DNA of 64,000 bases from positions 1 through 64,000 of the forward strand of contig NZ_BDBP01000013.1 of NCBI RefSeq assembly GCF_001613045.1. Reading direction: 5' to 3'. A program made the translations under genes and the position numbers. Within the stretch, counting starts at the first letter, position 1, and each line of letters starts with the position of its first letter. The notes beneath the pieces were generated by a model, which was given only the letters and a program-made list of their open reading frames with translations, ran no database searches and was not told the origin of the DNA. Below, one piece after another: positions 17,247 to 25,365 of the stretch. This stretch comes from Nocardia lijiangensis NBRC 108240. Lineage in GTDB: Bacteria; Actinomycetota; Actinomycetes; Mycobacteriales; Mycobacteriaceae.

Positions 17247-18329
17247 TCAGCGGAGCCGGGATTCGGTTTCGGAGTGGAAGAAGAAGACTTCGTCGGGTCT
17301 GGGGCGTAGGTGGAGCGGGGCGCCGGAGGCCACCTGGAAGCCGCGGTCGACGCGAACCACCACCTTGCCGGTGCGGCTGTGCCAGTCCTCGGACGCGCCG
17401 TGGCTGTGGACGAAGGATTCGGCGCCGAGTTCTTCGACGAGTTCGGCGGAGACGGTGAGGCTCCCGGCGTGGTCGGCGGTGACTTCCCAGGATTCGGGGC
17501 GGATGCCGACGATGACGCGCGTGCCTTTCTTCGCGGTGCGGGGCAGTGGGATTCGGATGTCGTCGAGCACCGCCGCGCCGTTGCGTACGGGCGCGTCGAG
17601 GAGATTCATGCCGGGTGAGCCGAGGAAACCGGCGACGAAGGTGTTGACCGGATCGTCGTAGAGCTCGCGCGGGGCGGCGAGCTGCTGGAGCCCGCCTTCG
17701 CGGAGCACGGCGATCCGGTCGCCCATGGTCATAGCCTCCACCTGGTCGTGGGTGACGTAGACGGTGGTGGTGCCGAGCTGCTTCTGCAGCGTGGCGATCT
17801 GGGATCGGGCGCTCACGCGCAGTTCGGCGTCCAGCGCGGCCAGCGGTTCGTCCATGCAGAACACCTGTGGCCTGCGCACGATGGCCCGGCCCATGGAAAC
17901 GCGCTGGCGTTCCCCGCCGGAGAGCTTCGCAGGCTTGCGATCGAGCAGATCCTCCAGCTCGAGCAGCTTCGCCGCCTCGCGAACCCGAACGGTGGCCTCG
18001 GCCTCGTTCACTCCCGTGTTGCGCAGTGCGAAGCCCATGTTCTGCGCGACGGTCAGGTTCGGGTAGAGCGCGGAGCTCTGGAACACCATGGCCACGTCGC
18101 GGGCCCGCGGCGGCAAGTCGGTGACGTCCCTGCCGCCGATCAGGATGCGGCCGCTCGCCACCGGTTCCAACCCGGCCAGCATGCGCAGAATGGTGGACTT
18201 TCCGCACCCCCGGGGCCCGACGAGCACGAGGAACTCCCCGTCGGCGATGTCGAGCTCCAGGTCGTCGACAGCGGCCGCTGACGCACCGGAGTACCGGTGG
18301 GTCACCCGGTCGAAACGCACGGTCGCCAT
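17247..18329 (-). CDS. ABC transporter ATP-binding protein, UgpC/MsiK (sugar importer) type
   Basis: A 360-residue ATPase with Walker A GPRGCGKST (38-46), Q-loop VFQSSALYPN, signature LSGGERQRVSMGRA, Walker B VFCMDEPLAALD, the VTHDQVEAMTMGDRI switch and a C-terminal TOBE/regulatory domain (about 240-360; GIRPESWEV). It belongs to the CUT1 sugar-importer group. No permease or binding protein is adjacent, so it may be a shared ATPase like Streptomyces MsiK. Arg40 replaces the usual Ser in the GPSGCGKST motif. ATG 18329 is chosen because GAGGAGA sits 7 nt before it. Confidence 0.92.
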   Translation of the reverse strand: MATVRFDRVTHRYSGASAAAVDDLELDIADGEFLVLVGPRGCGKSTILRMLAGLEPVASGRILIGGRDVTDLPPRARDVAMVFQSSALYPNLTVAQNMGFALRNTGVNEAEATVRVREAAKLLELEDLLDRKPAKLSGGERQRVSMGRAIVRRPQVFCMDEPLAALDAELRVSARSQIATLQKQLGTTTVYVTHDQVEAMTMGDRIAVLREGGLQQLAAPRELYDDPVNTFVAGFLGSPGMNLLDAPVRNGAAVLDDIRIPLPRTAKKGTRVIVGIRPESWEVTADHAGSLTVSAELVEELGAESFVHSHGASEDWHSRTGKVVVRVDRGFQVASGAPLHLRPRPDEVFFFHSETESRLR

Positions 18330-18525
18330 GCTGTCGTCTCCTCGTGTCGGCTGCGGTAGCACTCGCTCCGGCCGTGTACACACCCTTGGAGACTTTACGA
18401 CGCGCACAGCAAATCTTCGGTGAACATCGCCCGGCGGCGCGCTGAGCATCCGACCAGTTCGTGTGAGACGGCGGAACCGCGAACCGTATGCGGATATTTC
18501 ACCGCGAAGATCGCCGAATGCGCGA

Positions 18526-18561
18526 AAACGCCGACCGCGCGGGAGTGCGCGATCGGCGTTT
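18526..18561 (-). terminator. Terminator of the L,D-transpeptidase gene
   Basis: A 15-bp stem with one mismatch pair (left arm 18526-18540, 6-nt loop, right arm 18547-18561) containing AAACGCCG and CGGCGTTT. It lies 20 bp past the ldt stop on the minus strand. Confidence 0.8.
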
Positions 18562-18581
18562 CGGTGGCTAACGCCCGGAAA

Positions 18582-19526
18582 TCAGTTCCAGTCGCCCAGG
18601 CCGTCGCGCGAGTTCAGCGTCCCGCCCGAGGTGTTCTGCACGATGACCGGGTCGCCCTTCTGCGCGTTCTCGAAGAACCAGCGGGCGTTCTCGGTGCTCA
18701 CGTTCAGGCAGCCGTGGCTGGCGTTCGACACGCCCTGCTGACCCACCGACCACGGGGCGGCGTGCACGAAGATGCCGCTGTTGGAGAGGCGGGTGGCGTA
18801 CTCGACCTCGAGCTTGTAGCCCTCGGGAGCGTCGATCGGGACGCCGTAGGTCGAGGAGTCCATGATCATCTTGCGCTGGCGCTCGCCGACGATGTAGATG
18901 CCGTTCGGGGTCTCGTACTTGGGCTTGCCCATCGAGGTCGGCATCTCCATCACCACCTCGCCGTTGCGGGTGACGGTGATGGTCTTGGTGTTGTCGTCGG
19001 CGGTGGTGATCAGCGCGTCGCCGATGCGGAACGAGCTGGTCGTGCCGCCCGCCACCACCTTCACGTCGGTGTTGTCCGGCCAGAAGTCGTACGGCCGCCA
19101 GCGCACCTGCTTGTCGCTGAACCAGTAGAAGTGGCCGGGCGCTTCCTTGGAGGAGGTGATCTTGATTGCCTTCTCGGCGGTGGCGTGATCGGTCACCGGC
19201 TCTTGGAAGGTGATGATGATCGGCTGCGCGACGCCGACCGTCTCGCCATCATCGATGTTGATGGCCGGCGGTGCGAAGTTGGCCTCCGGCGCGGGATCGG
19301 TGCTCACGGCTGCCGAGCCCGGACCGAATCCGGGAATACCCGGACCGAATCCAGGAATACCCGGACCGAATCCGGGAATACCCGGCTCGGCCTGCGCGGG
19401 AGCGACGATCATGGCACCGGCCGCCGCGATCGCCGCGGACAAGAGGACGCCCCGCCGAATCCGGCGGGCTAGCCTTCCTTCCTCGCGGAAAGTCGACAGC
19501 GACCTGTTGTTCGAAGCGGCTTGCAT
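18582..19526 (-). CDS. L,D-transpeptidase (YkuD) with Ig-like domain
   Basis: This 314-residue exported protein forms 3-3 cross-links in peptidoglycan. It has a signal peptide (GVLLSAAIAAAGAMIVAPAQA), then three GIPGFGP heptapeptides, an Ig-like domain (about 95-175) and the catalytic YkuD domain (about 180-300) with HAAPWSVGQQGVSNASHGC; the nucleophile is C273, followed by LNVS. Domain order matches mycobacterial Ldt enzymes. The ATG at 19526 gives a normal signal peptide, although its Shine-Dalgarno is weak. The 370-bp gap upstream holds CRP-like palindromes. Confidence 0.93.
   Translation of the reverse strand: MQAASNNRSLSTFREEGRLARRIRRGVLLSAAIAAAGAMIVAPAQAEPGIPGFGPGIPGFGPGIPGFGPGSAAVSTDPAPEANFAPPAINIDDGETVGVAQPIIITFQEPVTDHATAEKAIKITSSKEAPGHFYWFSDKQVRWRPYDFWPDNTDVKVVAGGTTSSFRIGDALITTADDNTKTITVTRNGEVVMEMPTSMGKPKYETPNGIYIVGERQRKMIMDSSTYGVPIDAPEGYKLEVEYATRLSNSGIFVHAAPWSVGQQGVSNASHGCLNVSTENARWFFENAQKGDPVIVQNTSGGTLNSRDGLGDWN
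19318..19380 (-). repeat. Three 21-bp tandem units encoding GIPGFGP
   Basis: Three 21-bp units start at 19318, 19339 and 19360 and differ by a single base. They encode the GIPGFGP heptapeptide just after the signal-peptide cleavage region of the L,D-transpeptidase. Confidence 0.95.
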
Positions 19527-19757
19527 AGGTTTCGTCCATTCCAGCTCTCGCGCGCGCGTACGCGAGCGAGATGTCTCATCGGTTTGGTGCTCGAGCGTTC
19601 GCGAGCGATGTCGCGAGTCCATCGGGGCTGCCACGGGTACTGCCGGAGGCCTGCGAAGCGCCCCACGGGCATCTGACGGCCCGACCTCATTCATTCCTAC
19701 CGTCCCGACGGGGCAGGAAGCCAGTGCCGTTATTCGGTTATTCGTCCATTCGGTCAG

Positions 19758-19775
19758 ATGTGGCCTAGGACACAT
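19758..19775. promoter_or_regulatory. 18-bp near-palindrome upstream of ldt
   Basis: An 18-bp dyad reading ATGTG-G-CCTAGG-A-CACAT, with one mismatched pair, sits about 230 bp before the ldt start in a gene-free stretch (19527-19896). TGTG and CACA are spaced as in a CRP site. Confidence 0.45.
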
Positions 19776-19886
19776 AAGCCATTGACAGTCAGTGCCTTTG
19801 GGCAAACGAGCCGGTCAGGTCGCCAAGTCCGGCGCAAGTGCGGCAACCTGCGGCCCGTCCGATTTTGTGCAAGATCAAACAAATTC

Positions 19887-19900
19887 GTGACGGAAATCAC
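19887..19900. promoter_or_regulatory. CRP-like half-site pair GTGA-N6-TCAC
   Basis: GTGA, six bases, TCAC is the core of the CRP/Crp(Rv3676)-type consensus. It overlaps the stop of the P450 gene and lies about 360 bp before ldt. Distance makes a direct role uncertain. Confidence 0.35.
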
Positions 19901-21240
19901 CCGATGACGTCGAAGGGGATCGACCGATGCGGCCCGGTCGCGATGTTGTGCGGCACCGAGAGCGGAGTCCGCCCGCGCGCGTAGCGCGGCGGCAGAGCGA
20001 GCCGGACGCGGCCGAGCAGCGTGGCGAGCACGATGCGCAGCTCGTAGTCGGCGAGGCTGGCGCCGACGCAGCGTCGATGGCCGCCGCCGTACGGCGCGAA
20101 CTCGAACGGACCGTAGCGACGGTCCAGGAAGCGTTCGGGTCGGAACCGCGCGGCGTCGTCCCAGGTGTCCGGGTCGGAATGCAGCAGAGGCAGCGCGAGC
20201 CCCATCGTGTCGCCCGCGGCCACGCGGACGCCGCGCAGCGCGATGGGCTCGGTCACCCGGCGCAGCACGATCGGCACCGGCGGATGCAGCCGCAAGGTCT
20301 CCTGGCAGACGGCGTCGAGATAAGGCAACCCCGCGAGATCGGCGGGCGAATCACCCGGCTCGCGCAGCTCGGCGCGCAGGCTGCGCAGGGGTTCCGGTGT
20401 GCGGTGCAGGTGGTAGAGCGCCCAGACCAGGCTGGTCGCGGTGGTCTCGTGCCCGGCGACGAGCAGGGTGCGCAGCTGATCGCCGAGTTCGGCATCGGTG
20501 GGGGCGCTTCCGTCGTCGTATCGGGTGCTCAGCAGCAGGCCGAGGATGTCGGAGTCGTCTTGGCGCGCAGTGCTTTTGCGCTCGGCGATATCGGCTTGGA
20601 GCAGCCGGTCCAAGCGGTCGCGCGCGGCGACGAACCGATCCCACGGCGCTCGGCCGAACGCGCCGCGCCGCAGCGCGGGCACCATTAGTAGCGGGCCGGA
20701 GAAGGCGGCGAGGAACTCGGTGATCGCCGCGGTGTAGGCGGCCCGGCGCTCGCGGGCGCGCACGCCGAAGACCGCCTCCAAGATCACCCGCAGCGTGATC
20801 GAGCGTGCCGCGGCGCGCGAATCGATCCGGGTGCCGGGGCGCCACTCCCCTGGGCCTCCCTCGATCTCGTCCAGCGTCGCGGCGCGGATCAGCTCGCCGT
20901 AGGCGCGAATCCGCGCACCGTGGAAGGCGGGCGCGAGCAGCGTCCGATCACGCCGGTGCCGCACGCCCGAGGTCAGGATCAGCGAGGCCGGTCCCACCAG
21001 CGGCTCGATCGGATTCGGCCGGGGCGGTTCGAGCAGATCCGCAGGCGCGCGGAACAGCTCCCGCGCACCCGCCGGTGTTCCGGTGAACAGCACCGCGCCG
21101 AAGCCGGGGAACCGTACGTAGAACGGATCGCCCTCGCGCGCTCGCCGCCAGCGGAAATACCGCTCGAAGTCCAGCCCGGCCGCGAGCGCGTGCAAGGGGA
21201 ATAGCCGCGGCGAGGCCGGGGCGGCGGTCTCGATCGCCAT
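19897..21240 (-). CDS. Cytochrome P450, CYP110/CYP135/CYP138-like
   Basis: A 447-residue P450 with the I-helix AGHETT, the K-helix ETLR, the PERFLD region and the heme loop FAPYGGGHRRCVG with the thiolate C391. There is no membrane anchor, and the protein is soluble like other bacterial P450s. It resembles the mycobacterial CYP135/137/138 group, whose substrates are unknown. No ferredoxin or reductase gene is adjacent, so electrons must come from elsewhere. It lies 60 bp downstream of the small secreted-protein gene on the same strand. Confidence 0.93.
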   Translation of the reverse strand: MAIETAAPASPRLFPLHALAAGLDFERYFRWRRAREGDPFYVRFPGFGAVLFTGTPAGARELFRAPADLLEPPRPNPIEPLVGPASLILTSGVRHRRDRTLLAPAFHGARIRAYGELIRAATLDEIEGGPGEWRPGTRIDSRAAARSITLRVILEAVFGVRARERRAAYTAAITEFLAAFSGPLLMVPALRRGAFGRAPWDRFVAARDRLDRLLQADIAERKSTARQDDSDILGLLLSTRYDDGSAPTDAELGDQLRTLLVAGHETTATSLVWALYHLHRTPEPLRSLRAELREPGDSPADLAGLPYLDAVCQETLRLHPPVPIVLRRVTEPIALRGVRVAAGDTMGLALPLLHSDPDTWDDAARFRPERFLDRRYGPFEFAPYGGGHRRCVGASLADYELRIVLATLLGRVRLALPPRYARGRTPLSVPHNIATGPHRSIPFDVIG

Positions 21241-21300
21241 GCTCTTATCTACGAGTTGCCCGCGGTGGCGGTTCGACCGGACGGATCGGCACCGGACGGA

Positions 21301-21819
21301 TCAGCGCAGCGCTGCCCAGCGCCCGAACGGCGTCGCGAGGCAGGACCTGCCGGTGGCGGCGTTCCAGGCGAAGGCCGCCGAGCCCAGGCACACCACGGTG
21401 CCCTCCTCGCTGCTGACCTGCGCGCGCGACCCTTCGAAGGCGATGGACACCGCGATGGTCCTGCCGTCCTCGGCGCCGGGATCGGTGATCGAGGTGAGGG
21501 CCAGCGCGTCGGGGCCGACGCCGATCGCGACCGGAATCCCGCCCGCGCCCTCGCTCGCGCCGACACCGCCCGCCGCGCCGATGCCGAGCGCGGTGGCTCC
21601 GAAGGTTGCGCGGGCATAACCGACACCGTCGAAACCGGCCGAACGCGCCTGCCCGAGCGTGTCGCTGGCGGCTCGGCAACCGGTGTGACCATCGATGACG
21701 GTCATATCGATGCCCTGCTCCGAATGGCATTGCACGTCGGTTGCCGATGCCAGGGCCGGGAGTGTTAACGAGGTCCCCACCGCGGCGGTCGAGCAAATGA
21801 TTGCGCTGATCAGCTTCAC
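21301..21819 (-). CDS. Small secreted protein, hypothetical
   Basis: A 172-residue exported protein with a signal peptide (MKLISAIICSTAAVGTSLTLPALASA). The mature part is Gly/Ala-rich with four Cys (DVQCHSEQG, HTGCRA, TVVCLGS, RSCLATP) that could make two disulphides. Family not recognised with confidence; proteins like it are found in Nocardia and Rhodococcus without a function. It may be cotranscribed with the P450 gene and is divergent from the lipoprotein gene across a 209-bp gap containing a CGACTCG/CGAGTCG dyad (21909-21927). Confidence 0.82.
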   Translation of the reverse strand: MKLISAIICSTAAVGTSLTLPALASATDVQCHSEQGIDMTVIDGHTGCRAASDTLGQARSAGFDGVGYARATFGATALGIGAAGGVGASEGAGGIPVAIGVGPDALALTSITDPGAEDGRTIAVSIAFEGSRAQVSSEEGTVVCLGSAAFAWNAATGRSCLATPFGRWAALR

Positions 21820-22028
21820 GGTTTACCCCTTTCGCACCGTAGCGCTCACCATACCCAGAGGGTTGCTGGCGGCGCCGTGCCGAGGTATGCCCTGTGCGGT
21901 GCGTCTTCCGACTCGACTACCGAGTCGCTGATGGTGTATGCATGGCGTGATATTTGAAGCTCAGGTCGTCAACTTCGGATTCTTACGGGGGTGTGAGTTC
22001 GGAGCGTTACAGCTCGGGAGGACTGTAC

Positions 22029-22646
22029 GTGTCTCGTCAACTGCTATCCGGTCTCGCGCTCGCGGTCGGAACCGCCGCCGCAGTATTCGCCCTGGTGGCG
22101 TGTAGCTCCACCATCAGCGGCACCGCGCAGCCAGCGGTGGACGGCGGGACCATCGACGCAGTCACCACCAGCACTCCGAAGACCTCCGTACCCAAGTCCA
22201 GCGCCAGGCCCACCTCGGGCAGGCCGACGCCGACGGGCGGCAGCACCGATTTCGAGGCTTCCATCGGTGATTGCGTCACCCTGGGCGGCACCATGAGCAA
22301 CGCCACCATCTCGAAGGCCTCCTGCGGAAGCCGGGCATCGAACTACAAGGTCATCGGCAAGACCGCGACCAGCTCGGCCTGCCCGTCGGACCGCGACAAC
22401 TACTACGCCGAGACCATCAACGGCGTGCAGCAGGGCGCGATCTGCCTGGACATCGACTGGGTGGTCGGCGGCTGCATGGACGTCGGCGGCGATGACCCGA
22501 AGCGGATCGACTGCACCGAGCGCGGCACCCAAGGTGTGCGGGTGACCAATATCCAGAACGGCGCCACCGACGCGAGCGCCTGCGACAGCGGCATCGGGTT
22601 CGAGTACCCCGAGCGCCGGTTCGTCGTCTGCGTCGAGGAGCTGTAA
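22029..22646 (+). CDS. lppU: LppU-like lipoprotein
   Basis: A 205-residue lipoprotein. The signal sequence ends in the lipobox FALVAC, with the modified Cys near residue 25. A Ser/Thr/Pro-rich linker (about 30-75) leads to a domain with IGDCVTLGG, ASCGSRASNYKVIGK, ICLDIDWVVGGCMDV and FVVCVEEL, matching the LppU/SCO3897 family of Cys-rich extracytoplasmic proteins of unknown function. The GTG at 22029 is fixed by GGGAGGA with 6-nt spacing. The DHA2 exporter gene begins 20 bp downstream. Confidence 0.88.
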   Translation: MSRQLLSGLALAVGTAAAVFALVACSSTISGTAQPAVDGGTIDAVTTSTPKTSVPKSSARPTSGRPTPTGGSTDFEASIGDCVTLGGTMSNATISKASCGSRASNYKVIGKTATSSACPSDRDNYYAETINGVQQGAICLDIDWVVGGCMDVGGDDPKRIDCTERGTQGVRVTNIQNGATDASACDSGIGFEYPERRFVVCVEEL

Positions 22647-22666
22647 GTCCGCACTAGGTTGGACCG

Positions 22667-24139
22667 GTGAGCACCGCCTCGGAGCTACCCCGGCTGCATT
22701 CGGCGACCGGGCGGTGGATCCTGCTGGCGACCATCCTCGGTTCCTCGGTCGCCTCGCTGGACGCCACCGTCGTCAACATCGCGCTGCCGCGCATCGGGGA
22801 ATCCCTGGACACCGACGTGGCCGGTCTGCAGTGGACACTCAACGGCTACACCCTGACGCTGGCCTCGTTCATCCTGCTCGGCGGCTCGCTCGGCGACAAG
22901 CTCGGTAGGCGCAAGGTCTTCGTCTGGGGCACCGTCGGTTTCGCGGTCGCCTCGGTGCTGTGCGGCGCGGCCGTGACCATCGAGATGCTGGTGGCGGCGC
23001 GGGTGCTGCAGGGCGTGGCGGGCGCGATGCTGACGCCGGGCAGTCTGGCGCTGATCTCCTCGTCGCTCGACGAACGCGATCAGGGTGCGGCGATCGGGCT
23101 GTGGTCCGGTTTCGGCGGGGTGGCAGGCGCGCTCGGGCCGTTCCTCGGCGGCTGGCTGATCGACTGGGTGGGCTGGCAGTCCATCTTCTTCATCAACGTG
23201 CCGCTGGCCGCGGTGGTCGTTGTCGTCGCGCTGCGTCATGTTCCGGAGAGCGTCGACCCGAACGCCGTCGCGCGGCTCGACGTCCCCGGCGCGGTGGTGG
23301 TGGCGCTGGCGCTCGGCGCGCTGACCTTCGGGCTGATCGACGCGATGCCCCTGCTCGCCGTGTCCGGCGCGCTGCTGCTCGCGCTGTTCGCGGTGATCGA
23401 GTTGCGCAGCGACCATCCGCTGGTGCCGCCCGCGCTCTTCCGGTCGCGGGTGTTCACCGCGGCCAATCTGGTGACGCTGGCCGTCTACGCGGCGCTCGGC
23501 GGCGTCTTCTTCCTGCTCGTGCTGGAGCTTCAGCTGGTGGCGGGCTACTCGCCGTTGCTGTCCGGGCTGGCCACGGTGCCGATCACACTGATCATGCTGG
23601 CGCTGTCCGCGCCTGCGGGGCGGTGGGCCCAGGTGCACGGGCCGCGCATTCCCATGACACTCGGACCGCTGCTGGCCGCCGCGGGATCGGTGCTGCTGCT
23701 ACGCATCGGACCGGACGCCGGATACGTGAGCGCCGTGCTGCCCGGGGTGGTGGTCTTCGGGCTCGGTCTCGCGGTGCTCGTCGCCCCGCTCACCGGAGCC
23801 GTGCTCGGCGCGGTGCCCGCGTCCGAGGCCGGGATCGCCTCCGGCGTGAACAACGCCGTGGCCAGGACCGCCCAGCTGCTCGCGGTCGCCGCGCTGCCCG
23901 GGCTTGCGGGGATCTCCGGTTCCCTCACCGACCCGGCCGCGTTCGACGACGGGTTCGAGACCGCGATGTGGATCTGCGTCGGGCTGCTGGCGACCGGCGC
24001 GCTGATCGCCGCCGTGCTGCTGCGCGCGCCGCGCCGGGCGCCGGATCTGGCGAGCGTCGAGTGCAGGCCGCAGTGCGCGGTAGCGGGACCCGCGGTCGCG
24101 CCACGGCATCGAGTCCTCGGCGACGCATCGCGCGGCTAG
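22667..24139 (+). CDS. MFS drug exporter, DHA2 (EmrB/QacA) family
   Basis: A 490-residue transporter with about 14 hydrophobic segments. Family motifs are LDATVVNIALPRIGESL, LQWTLNGYTLTLASFILLGG, the loop motif GDKLGRRKVFVWG and the antiporter motif in helix 5 (GPFLGGWLIDWVGWQSIFF). It is predicted to export hydrophobic drugs or metabolites using the proton gradient; substrate unknown. The GTG start lacks a Shine-Dalgarno, and TAGGTT (22655-22660) ends 6 nt before it, so a separate leaderless promoter is possible within the 20-bp gap after lppU. A strong hairpin follows. Confidence 0.92.
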   Translation: MSTASELPRLHSATGRWILLATILGSSVASLDATVVNIALPRIGESLDTDVAGLQWTLNGYTLTLASFILLGGSLGDKLGRRKVFVWGTVGFAVASVLCGAAVTIEMLVAARVLQGVAGAMLTPGSLALISSSLDERDQGAAIGLWSGFGGVAGALGPFLGGWLIDWVGWQSIFFINVPLAAVVVVVALRHVPESVDPNAVARLDVPGAVVVALALGALTFGLIDAMPLLAVSGALLLALFAVIELRSDHPLVPPALFRSRVFTAANLVTLAVYAALGGVFFLLVLELQLVAGYSPLLSGLATVPITLIMLALSAPAGRWAQVHGPRIPMTLGPLLAAAGSVLLLRIGPDAGYVSAVLPGVVVFGLGLAVLVAPLTGAVLGAVPASEAGIASGVNNAVARTAQLLAVAALPGLAGISGSLTDPAAFDDGFETAMWICVGLLATGALIAAVLLRAPRRAPDLASVECRPQCAVAGPAVAPRHRVLGDASRG

Positions 24140-24150
24140 GGACGAAAGAA

Positions 24151-24178
24151 AAGGAGCGGGCGATGTCGCCCGCTCCTT
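24151..24178. terminator. Bidirectional terminator between exporter and protease genes
   Basis: A perfect 12-bp stem (AAGGAGCGGGCG and its complement) with a 4-nt loop ATGT lies between two convergent stops (24139 and 24200). It can serve both strands. Confidence 0.88.
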
Positions 24179-24199
24179 CGCAGTCTGCGTCGTGACCGA

Positions 24200-24874
24200 T
24201 CAGATCGGCACGTAGCCCGCGCCGGGACCGCCGCGCGCGTTGAGGTCGTTCATGATCGCGCTCATGTTGGTTCCCACTTCGGGACCGAAGCAGGCGATGG
24301 CCAGGTAGGCGTTCACCATGCCGACCAGGGTCGTGCCCGCCACGACGGGAGCGCCGGAGTCACCCTCCACGACGCACATCTGGCTCCAGGTCTCGACATT
24401 GGTGCCGAACAGGTCGCCATAGGCGACGCCGCAGGTGTTGCCGGTGGTGCGGCCTTCCTTGCAGACGATCATCGGGAACTGAGCGGGTCCGCCGATGCCG
24501 GTGATGGTGACGTTGCCGATCCGGTTGACCGGGGTGATCGCGCCCGGATCGAACTGGATGACGGCGTAGTCCAGCTCCGAGTTGGAGTAGACGAAGCGAC
24601 CGATCACACCCGCGCCGCGATCGGACTCGGCGTACACCTGCGCGCCCGCGTCGCCGCAGTGTCCTGCCGTGAGCCCGACCAGTCTGCCCGCGCTGTCGTG
24701 GCCCACCGTGGTCACGGTGCACTCGAACATGTTGTCGATGATGATGCCGGATCCGCCCCCGATGACCGGCGGTCCTGGCGCGGCAGCCGCAGGGCCCGCG
24801 CCCGTCCCGAGCAGCGCCGCGCCGAGGGCGACGGCGAAGACGGCGTTGGCCGCCTTGGCGAGTTTGCTGAACAT
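24200..24874 (-). CDS. Secreted S1-family (chymotrypsin-like) serine protease
   Basis: A 224-residue exported protein. The signal peptide ends near AAAAPGPP (residues 28-36). The catalytic triad is visible as H72 (LTAGHCGD), D102 (SELDYAVIQFD) and S173 (VEGDSGAPV), with Cys pairs at C52/C73 and C138/C148. It resembles the small actinobacterial S1 proteases of the alpha-lytic/streptogrisin fold but without a long pro-region. ATG 24874 is chosen because GGAGGG sits just upstream and a proper signal peptide follows. Its targets are unknown. It is divergent from the mce operon. Confidence 0.9.
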   Translation of the reverse strand: MFSKLAKAANAVFAVALGAALLGTGAGPAAAAPGPPVIGGGSGIIIDNMFECTVTTVGHDSAGRLVGLTAGHCGDAGAQVYAESDRGAGVIGRFVYSNSELDYAVIQFDPGAITPVNRIGNVTITGIGGPAQFPMIVCKEGRTTGNTCGVAYGDLFGTNVETWSQMCVVEGDSGAPVVAGTTLVGMVNAYLAIACFGPEVGTNMSAIMNDLNARGGPGAGYVPI

Positions 24875-25365
24875 GTCCCTCCAGACGTCGGAAGTCCGCA
24901 CGATATCAATCTGTCGCATACATCGTGTCAGTATTCGGTCTCGGGCGCGTCTCGTACCGCCGGTGCTGCGGCGGGTGCCGCCGAATCGTAATCGCGATAG
25001 CAAGTCTCTATTACTGAGGTGTCTGGACGACACGCCCAATACGTTTCCGAGTGGAGTAGAACTCATTTTGCAGGCATTCGAAATGGCGAAAGTTTTTAGA
25101 TGAACGATTTCCGCGTAATTGATCGGTGATAGGAGACGCCGCCCATATAGGAGCAGCTCAACTGTAACTAGTTCTAAAATTTTGGTGCTTAATTTTGGCG
25201 TCGACAACAAGGTGCGGGCGGTGCTCTCGTGAGGTTTCCACGACAGTGACTCATATCTATGACTGCCATCACATGATGATGGTGTGCTCTGCACTACTCC
25301 GTAGTAAGGTGCGTCAAGCAAACAAGTCGTCGGGGTGAGCAACCGGCGTCGAGAGGGGTTAGGCA
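24875..25365. promoter_or_regulatory. Gene-free control region between protease and mce operon
   Basis: These 490 bp hold no credible gene and are AT-rich in the middle (25090-25200). Two dyads lie near the mce start: CCATCA-N5-TGATGG (25266-25282) and ACTAC-N3-GTAGT (25293-25305), the latter about 60 bp before the yrbEA GTG. They are candidate operators for an mce regulator of the GntR/FadR or TetR type, though none is encoded here. Confidence 0.5.

Noticed and set aside
19318-19380. Tandem 21-bp repeat as a CRISPR array
   Set aside because: The units are directly adjacent without spacers and are in frame within the L,D-transpeptidase gene.
21909-21927. CGACTCG/CGAGTCG dyad between the secreted protein and lppU genes
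   Set aside because: It is short and isolated, about 90 bp from either start and without promoter-like flanks; not enough to list as a site of its own.
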